DNA of 64,000 nucleotides, taken from positions 15,069 through 79,068 of the forward strand of contig DMSQ01000082.1 of NCBI GenBank assembly GCA_003457135.1, in the 5' to 3' direction. This DNA is from Prolixibacteraceae bacterium (GTDB lineage Bacteria > Bacteroidota > Bacteroidia > Bacteroidales > Prolixibacteraceae). A model generated the notes under the pieces. It made no database searches. It saw only the letters and a program-made list of their open reading frames with translations, and had not been told where the DNA came from. Below are positions 1-9,251 of this stretch, one piece after another; the first letter of the stretch is position 1; the number at the start of each line of letters is the position of its first letter. Position numbers and translations under genes: made by a program.

Positions 1-600
1 TTAGATATTGATATGCCCGACATGAACGGGCTTCAGGTTGCAGATCAGATTCATTCAGAAAATTTCCGTTCTGAAATTGTTTTTACAACGGCTCATCCAA
101 AATATGCTTATGACGCCATAGATATTCAACCACTCGATTTCCTTGTCAAACCATTCTGCATTGAAGATCTGGAAATCGTAATCCATAAATTTCAGGAAAA
201 AACAGAAAAAAAGAAATTCTCCAGAAAAGTTGAACTGTTCATCCAATCGCAGTCGGATGCCCCAAAAATAAAACTTCCGACTACAAACGGGGTGCTGATT
301 ACAGGAGTTAAAGATATTGTAATGATGAAGTCAAAGGCGAACAATTGTAACCTTTATTTGCAGGACGGGACAATAGAAACAATAACCCGAAATCTGAATA
401 TTCTGGCTGAAACGCTTAATTCACCAGCTCTTTTCAAAGTAAGCAGGTCAACCTTTATTAACCTGAAATATTTGAAACGGGTTGATAAAAAAAACCTGAA
501 ATGCCTGATTAGTTTCGGCCACAATGTGCTCGAAGAAGACATTACAAAGAGCCATCTCCTGCATCTGGAAAAATTGGATTTATTTCCAACCTTGCCCTAG
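1..600 (+). CDS. LytTR-family response regulator (5' end outside window)
   Basis: The reading frame is open from base 1, so the gene starts upstream. The visible protein begins at the phosphoacceptor motif LDIDMPDMNG, whose Asp is visible residue 2, and continues through the receiver signature FLVKPF (Lys about residue 50). From about residue 90 a LytTR DNA-binding domain follows (IVMMKSKANNCNLYLQDG, then FKVSRSTFINLKYL). Such regulators are normally phosphorylated by a LytS/YpdA-type membrane histidine kinase and bind promoter DNA; the kinase is not in the window and may lie upstream. The family is secure, the regulon unknown. lon follows convergently after about 70 bases. Confidence 0.9.
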   Translation, partial: LDIDMPDMNGLQVADQIHSENFRSEIVFTTAHPKYAYDAIDIQPLDFLVKPFCIEDLEIVIHKFQEKTEKKKFSRKVELFIQSQSDAPKIKLPTTNGVLITGVKDIVMMKSKANNCNLYLQDGTIETITRNLNILAETLNSPALFKVSRSTFINLKYLKRVDKKNLKCLISFGHNVLEEDITKSHLLHLEKLDLFPTLP

Positions 601-608
601 TCGAACGA

Positions 609-653
609 AAACGGACAACTGAAGGCTTTTCTGTGACCTGCCGTCCGCTTTTT
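609..653 (+). terminator. Possible terminator after the LytTR gene
   Basis: A CGGAC arm near 612 can pair with GTCCG near 647, with further GGC/GCC pairing inside, followed by six T. The loop is long and the stem weak, so this is tentative. Confidence 0.35.
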
Positions 654-670
654 TATTGTTCCTGTCCAGC

Positions 671-3100
671 TTATTCAATCTTTAAGGGCTTATCTACTCT
701 TGCTTCAAGCAGGGCAAAATCAAGCACCTCCAGAATAGTATTTACATGATGAAATTTAAGACCTTTAATATAGACTTCCTTTATTTCCTCCAGGTCCTTG
801 CGGTTTCCATCCGACAGTATTATTTCTTTAATTCCGGCACGTTTGGCGGCCAGGATTTTTTCTTTAATACCTCCGACGGGTAAAACTTTCCCACGCAGGG
901 TAATCTCGCCTGTCATAGCCAGATTTTTTCGGATTTTTCGCTGGGTGAATGCAGATGCAATGGAAGTAACCATGGTAATTCCAGCCGATGGGCCGTCTTT
1001 CGGGATAGCGCCTTCAGGAACATGAACATGAACGTTAAACCGGTCAAAAACTTCAGGATTTAAACCCAATTGTTCAGCATGCGAGCGAAGGTATTCATGG
1101 GCCAGCATAGCCGACTCTTTCATTACATCACCCAGGTTTCCGGTTAAGGTCAGGGTACCTTTGCCCTTGCTCAGGCTGGTTTCCACATATAAAATTTCGC
1201 CGCCAACAGCAGTCCATGCCAAACCAGTCACTACTCCGGCAAATTCATTGCCCTGATAAATTTCTTTGGTGTATTGTATCACCCCCAGGTATTCCCTGAT
1301 ATCGGTTTTGGTCAGATCAATGTTATAGTTCTCCTCGAAGGCAATCTTTTTTGCAATCCGGCGGGCAATTTTGGCAATTTTTTTATCCAGTTCCCGAACA
1401 CCGGATTCCCGGGTATAATTTTCAATAATGTGTTGAATAATTTCATTGGAGAAAACCACCTGATTCGCTCCTACCCCATGATTTTCGAGCTGTTTGGGGA
1501 TCAGGTGCCGCCGGGCGATTTCTATTTTTTCTTCGACCAGATAACCGCTGACTTCAATTAGTTCGAGTCGGTCGCGCAAAGCAGGGGCAATGGTACTCAA
1601 TGTGTTTGCTGTTGCTATAAACATGACTTTCGATAAATCATATTCCAGCTCAACGTAATTGTCGTGAAACTCAAAATTTTGCTCCGGATCAAGAACTTCA
1701 AGCAGGGCAGAAGCCGGATCGCCATGAAAATTATTGGATACTTTGTCGAGTTCGTCCAAAATAAAAACCGGATTCGAGGATTTTGCCTTTTTAATGTTTT
1801 GCAAAATTCGTCCGGGCATTGCTCCGATATATGTTTTACGGTGTCCCCTGATTTCAGCTTCATCGTGTAATCCGCCCAAACTCATCCTGATATAATGTCG
1901 TCCAAGTGCTTTTGCTATTGACTTGCCTAACGAAGTTTTTCCAACTCCGGGAGGCCCGTAAAGACATAAAATAGGCGATTTCATGTCATTTTTCAATTTC
2001 AGGACTGCCAGATGTTCCAATATCCGGTCTTTTACTTTTTCGAGGCCGTAATGGTCTTCATCGAGCACACTGGTTGCCCGATTCAGATCAAAAATATCTT
2101 CGGTAAACTCATTCCACGGAAGGTCGAGTAAGGTCTGGCAATAAGCATACTGAACCGAATATTCACCGGCAGCCGGATTTAAACGGGAAAGCTTATGTAC
2201 TTCCTTCTCAAAGTGTTTTGCTGCTTCAACCGACCATTTTTTTTCTTTTGCCCTTTCTTTGAATTCATGGATTTCCTGCTCGGCCGGATTTCCACCCAAT
2301 TCATCCTGAATGGTTTTCATTTGCTGATTAAGCAAATATTCGCGTTGCTGCTGATCAAGTTCGGATTTTACTTTAGTCTGGATATCACGTTTAAGTTCGG
2401 CCATCTGAACTTCCCGGACCAGATAACTGATTGCCTGAATCCCACGTTCTTTGATGTCGCTGATTCCAAGCAAAACCTGTTTTTCTTCGACTTTAATGTC
2501 GGCATTCGAACAAACAAAATTGATCAGGAAGGTGGAGTTCTCAATATTTTTAACAGCAAATGAAGCTTCAGGAGAAATGTGAGATGAATATTGGGCAATT
2601 TTTATTGACAGGTCTTTTAATGAACCCACAACTGCCGAGAATTCGACCGAATCACCTTGAGGATGAATATCTTCGATTGGATTTATCTTAGCTCTGAAAT
2701 AAGGGAATTCCTGCGTATAATCCAGTATTTCGAACCGTTTTTTACCCTGGATAATCACCGAAGTAGTTCCATCGGGCATCTCCAAAATCTTCAATACCTG
2801 AGCAATAGTGCCAGTCTGGTAAAGGTCGGCTTGTGCCGGATCATCAACGCTGCCATCCTTTTGGGAAACAGTTCCCAGTAACCGGTTTCCACGGTAAACT
2901 TCCTGAACCAATTGAAGCGATTTCTGCCTTCCGACAGTGATCGGCATCACTATACCCGGGAACATGACCGTGTTTCGTAAAGGTAATATTGGCAAAATGT
3001 CAGGAACTTCCACATTGGTCAATTCCAAATCATCATCATCCAGAATCGGAATAAATTCAGACTCCTCATCCATTAAGCCGGACAAAAATATATTCTGCAT
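671..3100 (-). CDS. lon: ATP-dependent Lon protease (endopeptidase La)
   Basis: Cytoplasmic AAA+ serine protease that degrades misfolded and regulatory proteins. The full three-part architecture is visible: N-terminal substrate-binding domain (PILPLRNTVMFPG near residue 40), coiled-coil linker, AAA+ module with Walker A GPPGVGKT near residue 380 and Walker B VFILDELDKV, and a C-terminal protease domain with the catalytic Ser in DGPSAG (about 705) and Lys in GGIKEKI (about 747). Length about 809 residues, normal for LonA. A GTG lies two codons upstream at 3106, but the ATG at 3100 is preferred. A DEES/DDDDLE acidic stretch precedes the N domain. Monocistronic, convergent with the LytTR gene. 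Confidence 0.97.
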   Translation of the reverse strand: MQNIFLSGLMDEESEFIPILDDDDLELTNVEVPDILPILPLRNTVMFPGIVMPITVGRQKSLQLVQEVYRGNRLLGTVSQKDGSVDDPAQADLYQTGTIAQVLKILEMPDGTTSVIIQGKKRFEILDYTQEFPYFRAKINPIEDIHPQGDSVEFSAVVGSLKDLSIKIAQYSSHISPEASFAVKNIENSTFLINFVCSNADIKVEEKQVLLGISDIKERGIQAISYLVREVQMAELKRDIQTKVKSELDQQQREYLLNQQMKTIQDELGGNPAEQEIHEFKERAKEKKWSVEAAKHFEKEVHKLSRLNPAAGEYSVQYAYCQTLLDLPWNEFTEDIFDLNRATSVLDEDHYGLEKVKDRILEHLAVLKLKNDMKSPILCLYGPPGVGKTSLGKSIAKALGRHYIRMSLGGLHDEAEIRGHRKTYIGAMPGRILQNIKKAKSSNPVFILDELDKVSNNFHGDPASALLEVLDPEQNFEFHDNYVELEYDLSKVMFIATANTLSTIAPALRDRLELIEVSGYLVEEKIEIARRHLIPKQLENHGVGANQVVFSNEIIQHIIENYTRESGVRELDKKIAKIARRIAKKIAFEENYNIDLTKTDIREYLGVIQYTKEIYQGNEFAGVVTGLAWTAVGGEILYVETSLSKGKGTLTLTGNLGDVMKESAMLAHEYLRSHAEQLGLNPEVFDRFNVHVHVPEGAIPKDGPSAGITMVTSIASAFTQRKIRKNLAMTGEITLRGKVLPVGGIKEKILAAKRAGIKEIILSDGNRKDLEEIKEVYIKGLKFHHVNTILEVLDFALLEARVDKPLKIE

Positions 3101-3249
3101 AATCACAAATTATCGTTTTTGAGTAATAATTGCATTTCACACCTGCCATACTGGCCGATGAAAAACGTAAAAAATAATATCGCTAAGTTTGGCAATAGCC
3201 ATGCCAAAAAACCATAAAGCAGATTGCTGCTCCAGAATGTTATGAAACT

Positions 3250-3283
3250 AAAAAAGCCCCGCCAATGCGAAGCTTTTTCAATA
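3250..3283 (-). terminator. Rho-independent terminator of rpmE2
   Basis: Read on the minus strand: GCTTCGC, loop ATTG, GCGGGGC (7 pairs including two G-U), flanked by an A-run and followed by six T. It sits just downstream of the rpmE2 stop codon. Confidence 0.7.
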
Positions 3284-3299
3284 TTTTACCGGAACAGAA

Positions 3300-3563
3300 T
3301 TACTTTTTCCTGTTTTCCATATGTTTCGAATATCTGGTGTTGAATTTATCAACTCGTCCTGCTGTGTCAACCAATTTCATTTTTCCGGTATAAAATGGAT
3401 GTGAAGAACTTGAAATTTCAAGTTTGATCACCGGGTATTCAACGCCGTCAACCACTTCTGTTTCTTTAGTGTTAACAGTTGATTTGGTAATATATACATG
3501 ACCGTTTGACATATCTTTGAATGCAACAGTACGATAATTTGCTGGATGTATCCCTTTTTTCAT
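3300..3563 (-). CDS. rpmE2: 50S ribosomal protein L31 type B
   Basis: An 87-residue basic protein with the L31 signature KKGIHPANYR near the start and SSSHPFYTGK in the middle. It lacks the CxxC zinc pairs of the canonical form, which marks it as type B, the zinc-independent version that can replace zinc-binding L31 when zinc is scarce. It sits at the large-subunit side of the inter-subunit bridge. It is monocistronic, with its own promoter (TTG-19-TAACTTTG at 3598-3627) and a hairpin terminator at 3250-3283. No second L31 gene is visible here, so the usual zinc-linked exchange cannot be judged. Confidence 0.96.
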   Translation of the reverse strand: MKKGIHPANYRTVAFKDMSNGHVYITKSTVNTKETEVVDGVEYPVIKLEISSSSHPFYTGKMKLVDTAGRVDKFNTRYSKHMENRKK

Positions 3564-3597
3564 TTTATTCTCTTTTACTTTTATTTTTAACGGCCTG

Positions 3598-3627
3598 CAA
3601 AGTTACATTTAGGAATTTAATTTCCAA
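3598..3627 (-). promoter_or_regulatory. rpmE2 promoter (Bacteroidota type)
   Basis: On the minus strand a TTG (3625-3627) is followed after 19 nt by TAACTTTG (3598-3605), matching the Bacteroidota -33/-7 consensus. Transcription would start near 3591, about 28 nt before the start codon. Confidence 0.6.
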
Positions 3628-3661
3628 ATATTTCTGATTATTAATTCCTCAATTTAATCAA

Positions 3662-4831
3662 CTATTCATCTGAACCAATAATTGGCATTCTTTTGAACGG
3701 CACACTTCGGTCGAATAAATATCGCATGGTGTAATGGGTTTTCACCTGAACACCCCCGACCGACTTGTAAATAGCAATAATTTTAGGATTAAAATCTCCG
3801 GCCCACGACATTTCAATTTCTTTGTATTGTGGTTTGTGTTTCATCATTTTTTCCTGATGCCAGAAAATGGCAGACTCGATACCCGATTTCTGATATTTCG
3901 GAATTACTCCCATTATCAGGATGCGGGTACGGTTAATTGTCTTCGTCCGTTTAAAATATAGAAATCTCAGGATATTAATAAAATTCAGTTTGCCGTTAAG
4001 TTTTTTCAGAATCTGGTTAATATCCGGGACCATCACAAACAAGGCTATTGGCGCTCCTTCATGGTAGGCAAACCAAACCATTTCAGGATCGAGGATAGCT
4101 TTGGATGATTTGATGAAATCGTGGAGTTCTTCCCTGTCCAAAGGCTGGAAATGTTCATGAAACCGCCAGGCCTCGTCGTAGATGTAGCAAAAATCATCAA
4201 TGAATTTCTCTTTTTTATCGAATGAAAAATGTTCAAATGAATAGCCTGGTTTTTGGGCTACCCAACCGGCTATTTTCCAAAAGCGCTCAGGAAAAGGTTT
4301 TGAATAATCAATGTGATAACTATATTGTTCAAAATATACTTCAAAGCCAAATTGTCTGAACAAAGCAAGATAATAAGGAGGATTATAGGGCATTCCGAAT
4401 CCCTGATGCATAAATCCATCAACGAGAAGTCCCCAATTCATGTAGTTTTCGCCAAAATTAATTGGCCCGTCCATGGCCGCCATTCCACGTTCTTTTAACC
4501 AGTCGCGTGCTGCATCAAACAATGTTTTAGCAGCATCAAATTGATTTACACACTCAAAGAACCCACAACCTCCGGTTGGCTGTTCAAAAGTGAAAGCTTT
4601 TTTCCGGTTTATAAATGCTGCGATTCGTCCAAGCAATTGATCTTTTTCACTAACTAATACCCAACGAATAGCTTCACCGGTTTTAAAAGATGGGTTTTTT
4701 GCAGGGGTAAATACATCTTCAACCATGCCATGCAACGGGCAAGGCCAGTTGGGATCATTTTTGTAGATCAGGTGCGGAACCTGATGAAAAAGCTTTTGAG
4801 TTTGTTTATCAGTGACTTGAATTAACCGCAT
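3662..4831 (-). CDS. GNAT-like conserved protein, paralog A
   Basis: A 389-residue soluble protein with no signal peptide. Family knowledge points to a GNAT (N-acyltransferase) fold: the N-terminal part has an alternating beta pattern (IRWVLVSEKDQLLGRIAAFINR) and the C-terminal part has RILIMGVIPKYQKSGIESAIFWH, which resembles the acyl-CoA-binding turn of GNAT enzymes. The substrate is unknown. It is a clear paralog of the gene at 4907-6073; both share DGPINFGEN/DGPVNFGEN, NWGLLVDGF and a C-terminal YLFDRS(V/K)PF. The two are in tandem, 75 nt apart, which suggests gene duplication and probably cotranscription. Confidence 0.7.
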   Translation of the reverse strand: MRLIQVTDKQTQKLFHQVPHLIYKNDPNWPCPLHGMVEDVFTPAKNPSFKTGEAIRWVLVSEKDQLLGRIAAFINRKKAFTFEQPTGGCGFFECVNQFDAAKTLFDAARDWLKERGMAAMDGPINFGENYMNWGLLVDGFMHQGFGMPYNPPYYLALFRQFGFEVYFEQYSYHIDYSKPFPERFWKIAGWVAQKPGYSFEHFSFDKKEKFIDDFCYIYDEAWRFHEHFQPLDREELHDFIKSSKAILDPEMVWFAYHEGAPIALFVMVPDINQILKKLNGKLNFINILRFLYFKRTKTINRTRILIMGVIPKYQKSGIESAIFWHQEKMMKHKPQYKEIEMSWAGDFNPKIIAIYKSVGGVQVKTHYTMRYLFDRSVPFKRMPIIGSDE

Positions 4832-4906
4832 TGTTTCTATTGAATAAGTGCAATATAGACCTTTTGCTCATTATAAATTAAGTATAATGTCTCATTTGAC
4901 CTGCTT

Positions 4907-6073
4907 TTATTCTATGATTGGCAAACGCTCAAAAGGTTTGCTTCGGTCGAACAAATATCGCAAGGTTTCGTGTGTTTTTGCGTACTTACTTCCAACAGAG
5001 TTAAAAAGAGCAATCATCTTAGGATTGAAATCTCCAACCCAGCTCAATTCAACTTCTTTATACCAGGGCCTTTTCAGCATGACCTGCCGGAGGTGCCAAA
5101 AAAGTCCGGATTCAATCCCTGTGCCCTGAAACCTGGGAATGACGCCCATTACTAAAACACGGCACCGGGTCATCACCTTTTTTCGTTTCAGGTATAATAG
5201 TTTCAAAATATTAAAAAGGCTCAGTTTTCCATTTCTCAGATGAATTAATATTTGGTTGATATCCGGCATCATCATATAAAAAGCGATGGGTTCATCTTTA
5301 TAATACACGTACCAGATAAATTCTTCTTCAAATACGATGCGCGCATCCCTGATCATCGCTTGAAGGTCTTTAGGGTTGATGAGCTTATAATTACCATGCC
5401 TATCCCATGCCTGTTGATAAATGGTAATAAAATCGTTAATACACCGATCCTGTTCTTTAAACGAAAATGTTTTGTATTGAAAATCCTTTTTTCTGGTGAC
5501 CCACTCTGCAATTTTCCAGAACCGGTCAGGAAGGTTGGGACTGTTGGTGATGTCTAAATGATAACTAAACTGCTGGTAATAGGTTTGGAAGCCATAATTT
5601 GTGAAAAGTTGTTTGTAATAAGGTTTATGGTATTGCATACCGAAACCTTGTTGTTGAAAACCATCAACCAGCAAACCCCAGTTAAAAAAATTCTCCCCAA
5701 AATTGACAGGTCCATCCATGGCAGTGAAACCTTCACTTTTCAACCAATCCCGGGCTGTATTAAAAAGTATTTCAGCAGCTTTGTAATTGTCAAAGCATTC
5801 AAAAAAACCAATATAACCGGCCTGCTCTTTTCCTTCTTCAATTTTACTGCGATCGTAAAAAGCTGCAATCCGGCCAACGATATGATCTCCATCTTTAATC
5901 AGCCAACGACGCGCATCTCCCTGAACAAATCCCGCATTTTTCTGAGGATCGAAAATATCTTCAATCATCTTCTGCAACGGAGGGACCCAGTTCTTATCGT
6001 TTTTATATATCCCGATTGGCAGTTTGTGAAATGCTTCAACCGTTTTCTTATCAACCACTGGAATGATTTCCAT
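4907..6073 (-). CDS. GNAT-like conserved protein, paralog B
   Basis: A 388-residue soluble protein, the upstream partner of the tandem pair. It has the same layout as paralog A: N-terminal half with RRWLIKDGDHIVGRIAAFYD, the shared block DGPVNFGENFFNWGLLVDGF in the middle, and a C-terminal half with RVLVMGVIPRFQGTGIESGLFWH, taken as the acyl-CoA-binding region of a GNAT fold. The substrate cannot be read from the sequence. The ATG at 6073 is the only good start. Divergence between the copies runs over the whole length, so the duplication is not recent. A terminator-like hairpin at 6128-6158 separates it from the TPR gene upstream. Confidence 0.7.
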   Translation of the reverse strand: MEIIPVVDKKTVEAFHKLPIGIYKNDKNWVPPLQKMIEDIFDPQKNAGFVQGDARRWLIKDGDHIVGRIAAFYDRSKIEEGKEQAGYIGFFECFDNYKAAEILFNTARDWLKSEGFTAMDGPVNFGENFFNWGLLVDGFQQQGFGMQYHKPYYKQLFTNYGFQTYYQQFSYHLDITNSPNLPDRFWKIAEWVTRKKDFQYKTFSFKEQDRCINDFITIYQQAWDRHGNYKLINPKDLQAMIRDARIVFEEEFIWYVYYKDEPIAFYMMMPDINQILIHLRNGKLSLFNILKLLYLKRKKVMTRCRVLVMGVIPRFQGTGIESGLFWHLRQVMLKRPWYKEVELSWVGDFNPKMIALFNSVGSKYAKTHETLRYLFDRSKPFERLPIIE

Positions 6074-6127
6074 AAAATACTGTGGGTTTTTCGTTTGTCA
6101 AGCCGAAAATAGCATTAAATGCCGGAA

Positions 6128-6158
6128 TACAAAAACAGGGACCGAAGCCCCAGTTTTG
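6128..6158 (-). terminator. Terminator downstream of the TPR/M56/blaI operon
   Basis: Minus-strand hairpin ACTGGGGC-TTCG-GTCCCTGT, with one mismatch and one wobble, followed by TTTTTGT. It has the same UUCG-capped design as the hairpin at 9718-9744. Confidence 0.5.
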
Positions 6159-6224
6159 AATTTGATCTTTAATTCCTATTTTTGAACTGTTGTAGCAATA
6201 CAATTCATTTGACAATGATTAAAG

Positions 6225-6265
6225 CTGCCGCCAATGGAGACGCACCAGAGTCGGCAGTTTTTTTA
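6225..6265. terminator. Hairpin with T-run between the TPR gene and its downstream terminator
   Basis: CTGCCG (6225-6230) pairs with CGGCAG (6252-6257), followed on the plus strand by seven or more T and preceded on the minus strand by the matching A-run. No plus-strand gene ends here, so it may act on the minus-strand TPR transcript despite its weak tail on that strand. Tentative. Confidence 0.3.
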
Positions 6266-6295
6266 TTCGAGGGAAATCGTCTATATTTTTTATTG

Positions 6296-7480
6296 TTATT
6301 GATTAATTTTCTTCAGAAGTTCAATCATCGCTTCATATTTATCAAGCATTTTCAATCGGTAATACCCGTTTTTCAATGCTTCAAGTAATGAACTGTCGTC
6401 AGTTTTTAATTCATAAGCTTTTTCCAAATAGGGCAAAGCTTTTTTAAATTCTAAATCAGCCTTGTTTTTCTCTGTTTCATACTTTTCGGGCTGATTAGTT
6501 GGCACTGAATTCGCTACATCAATTTGTATCACACCCAGATTGTAATAAACTATTCCCAGATTAAAAAACGCGTCGAAATTACCTGGCTTCAATTCGATGG
6601 CTTTCAGGTATGATTTTATCGCTTCTTCAGGTTTATTCATTCGCGCTAATAAAATTCCCCGAAAGAGATAAAAAGATTCGTTGTTCGAGTCATTCGAAAT
6701 AGCCAAATCCAGATACTTCATGGCTTCATCCAGGCGGTTTCCTTTCTCATAAATATTGATGAGTTGAACAAGAATTGCACTATTGCCGGGGTATACTTTT
6801 AAACCCTGCTGCAGAGCGTCCAAAGTTCCTGCCGTATCCTTTTTGCTAAGGTAACTTTCAGATAGTCGCTCGTAAGTTTGCGCTTTGTTGTATTTGTAAA
6901 ATGTCGCTTTTTTAAAGTATTCAATGGCCTCATCGTACAATTTGGCATTGTAGGCCGACAAAGCTGCATTATAAATAATAACCGTATCAACCTGTTCGGG
7001 CGATTCTGCTTTGTAAACCTGAGTGTTTTCAATTGCGAGAATCTGCTCGAAAGACGAAAATGCGCTCGCGTAATTTTGTGCGTTAAACGCGGTTTCGGCC
7101 TGGAGTATCAGATCGCCAATCAGTAATTGTAGTTTAATCCTGACGCTGTTTGATAACCTATTTTTGCTGTCCAACTCAATCGCTTTCTGGTACGATTTGA
7201 AAGCTTCGGCCAATGGATCGGCATGGAGTTTTTTATAGTTTTCGTCTTTCGATTGAAAAACTGCCTGATAAATTTCGCCGCGCACCTCCCATGTTCTTGC
7301 CCAGTTGATTGAGCTTTCTGTTTTCGGGTTAGTTGCATCAATAGCTTCTTCAATTGCAACTATTGCTTTGTCAAGCTTTCCTGTTTCTTTATTGCTTAGG
7401 GCACTGGTAACTTTTCCCTTTTGAGCAAAAAGAGTTGTGACGGAAAGAAGGAAAATGATTAGTACTGAAATAGTTCTCAT
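6296..7480 (-). CDS. Secreted TPR-repeat protein
   Basis: A 394-residue protein with a cleavable signal peptide (MRTISVLIIFLLSVTTLFAQ), so it is exported to the periplasm or anchored near the envelope. Several tetratricopeptide repeats are visible: AFKSYQKAIELDSKN, ALSAYNAKLYDEAIEYFKKA, AMKYLDLAISNDSNN and AIKSYLKAIELKPGN with FDAFFNLGIVYYNLGV. TPR arrays mediate protein-protein contacts; no enzyme motif is present. It begins 2 nt after the M56/TonB gene and is the last gene of the blaI-M56-TPR operon, so it probably acts in the envelope-sensing system encoded there. The partner is unknown. Confidence 0.85.
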   Translation of the reverse strand: MRTISVLIIFLLSVTTLFAQKGKVTSALSNKETGKLDKAIVAIEEAIDATNPKTESSINWARTWEVRGEIYQAVFQSKDENYKKLHADPLAEAFKSYQKAIELDSKNRLSNSVRIKLQLLIGDLILQAETAFNAQNYASAFSSFEQILAIENTQVYKAESPEQVDTVIIYNAALSAYNAKLYDEAIEYFKKATFYKYNKAQTYERLSESYLSKKDTAGTLDALQQGLKVYPGNSAILVQLINIYEKGNRLDEAMKYLDLAISNDSNNESFYLFRGILLARMNKPEEAIKSYLKAIELKPGNFDAFFNLGIVYYNLGVIQIDVANSVPTNQPEKYETEKNKADLEFKKALPYLEKAYELKTDDSSLLEALKNGYYRLKMLDKYEAMIELLKKINQ

Positions 7481-7481
7481 T

Positions 7482-9239
7482 TTACTGCAAGATAAACGTG
7501 ATAGGCAAAGTATAAGCTACATCAACAGCTTTACCTTGCTGAAAACCAGGCTTCCATTTGGGCATGGTGTAGATAACCCTTATTGCTTCGTTATCAAGAG
7601 CAGGATCTACTGACCTTGCAATTTTCACATTGGATACCACCCCATAACTATTTATTACAAAACTCACAAATACTTCACCTTGAATACCATGCTCTTGAGC
7701 CAACAATGGATATTTAATTTGCTGTATGATGTACATTCGTAAAGCCAGTGACCCGCCAGGAAATTCAGGCATTTGCTCAACAATGGTGAAAATCTCTTTA
7801 TTACCCAAAGCGAGATTTCCCTCATTATTCTTTGACCCCTTTATGGTCATCTCTTGTTTTTTCTGAATGCCATAGGCAACTACAACGACTTTATCAATTT
7901 CAATATTTTCAGGTTCCATATTGATTATCATTGATTTTTCAAAATTGGGAACTACCTTAACTGACTTAAATCCAACATATGAAACGACAATAGAGCTTGT
8001 ATCACTGAGGTTTAAGTTGAAAACACCATCCTTGTCGGTAACTGTACCCATTGTCTTGCCCGATACGACAACTGAAGCCCCTTCCAATGGTTTTTCATTG
8101 GCATCGACAACTTTCCCCTTTACTGGTTTTTCTGAAGATTGTACTGTTTGCTCCTTTTTCGGAGTCGTATTTTCAGTCTTTTTCTTTTTAGCATTCTGAA
8201 TAAAGTTTTTCTTAGAGATCGTGGGAACTATCTCTGCTGTGGCGGGTTTAACATCATTTTTGAGTCTCGATTGAAGCACATTAAGCTTTTCGCTTGGTGT
8301 ATTCTTTTCGAGAGTTGTTTCGCTCCGGTTGCCGAATGCCATCAGCAGAAGAGCAAGCAATGGTAGGAAGGTCGCCACCTTCCAACGCCATGCTTTACTG
8401 GTTTTTTGTTTGTTCATCATGGTAATTCGTTTTTTAATTTGACAATGATTAAAACTGTTTGCAAGGGCGAACCGCCTTGGCCCCACCCCTTTTCGAATAA
8501 TGAGTAATTGATATTGTTTGGCATCGATGCCTGAATAAAGGGTTTGCTGGTCGGCCTGAAACTCGTGGATTTCTTTCATATCACCGATCAGAGCGTAAAC
8601 CGCCGGGTTAAACCAATGAATGGTCCTGATCAGTTCGAGCAGCAGCAAATCGACAAAATGATTCAGCCGGATGTGGGCTTGTTCGTGCACCAGAATAGCC
8701 GAACCGTGCGCATCGTAATCAGTCTGAGAAATGACAACAGACCGACCAAAAGCAAAACTGGGCACTTCGCTGTCAACAATCAAAAGTCGGTAGCCCTCCA
8801 TTTGCTGCACTGTTGCTTTCCGCGCCAGAAATAAAATCCGGATAATATTTTGGAGTAAAAAAAGAAGTACAATCACCACACCAGCCAGATAAAAATACCG
8901 GAGCAAAGTTTCCAGCGGAATCGTCAGCTCGTTTGTTGCGGGTGTTGACTCGCTGAAAGGTTGCTGAACCTCAAAAGATGTTGCATTTTCTGATCCGGGT
9001 AGGTTTTGGATTTGTATTTTGTTTTCCGAGAATTCAGGAATCAGCTCCACATGCACGGGTGTTTGCAACAGTTGCGGCAACTGAACCAGCGGAACAATCA
9101 CCGAAGCCGCCACAATCGTGAGCAATGTAGTCCGGTTAACGGCAAACGAAGCCTCTTTGCGCATCAGCAGCCGAAACAACAGGTAAAACACACTGATGCA
9201 GATAGTTGATTCCAGGATGTAAATCAGAAAGGTGTTCAT
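7482..9239 (-). CDS. BlaR1-like M56 metallopeptidase fused to carboxypeptidase-regulatory and TonB C-terminal domains
   Basis: A 585-residue membrane protein. The N-terminal M56 part has several transmembrane segments and a zinc-protease motif HEQAH near residue 183, followed by EFQADQ as the likely third ligand. After another membrane segment (ATFLPLLALLLMAFG) comes a Lys/Thr-rich linker, a CarboxypepD_reg-like beta domain (VKGKVVDANEKPLEGASVVV, about 370) and a TonB C-terminal domain (MPEFPGGSLALRMYI to the end, from about 485). In BlaR1/MecR1 systems the M56 domain senses a signal and leads to cleavage of the BlaI repressor encoded beside it; here blaI is 12 nt upstream. The signal and the role of the TonB tail are unknown. 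Confidence 0.88.
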   Translation of the reverse strand: MNTFLIYILESTICISVFYLLFRLLMRKEASFAVNRTTLLTIVAASVIVPLVQLPQLLQTPVHVELIPEFSENKIQIQNLPGSENATSFEVQQPFSESTPATNELTIPLETLLRYFYLAGVVIVLLFLLQNIIRILFLARKATVQQMEGYRLLIVDSEVPSFAFGRSVVISQTDYDAHGSAILVHEQAHIRLNHFVDLLLLELIRTIHWFNPAVYALIGDMKEIHEFQADQQTLYSGIDAKQYQLLIIRKGVGPRRFALANSFNHCQIKKRITMMNKQKTSKAWRWKVATFLPLLALLLMAFGNRSETTLEKNTPSEKLNVLQSRLKNDVKPATAEIVPTISKKNFIQNAKKKKTENTTPKKEQTVQSSEKPVKGKVVDANEKPLEGASVVVSGKTMGTVTDKDGVFNLNLSDTSSIVVSYVGFKSVKVVPNFEKSMIINMEPENIEIDKVVVVAYGIQKKQEMTIKGSKNNEGNLALGNKEIFTIVEQMPEFPGGSLALRMYIIQQIKYPLLAQEHGIQGEVFVSFVINSYGVVSNVKIARSVDPALDNEAIRVIYTMPKWKPGFQQGKAVDVAYTLPITFILQ

Positions 9240-9251
9240 ATTGATCGGTTT

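Noticed and set aside
6181..6264. A 16-nt match (TTTGACAATGATTAAA) between the gap at 6212 and the M56 coding region at 8441, encoding SFNHCQ on the minus strand
   Set aside because: It could be a remnant of an M56 gene, but the match is short and nothing else around it aligns, so chance is as likely.
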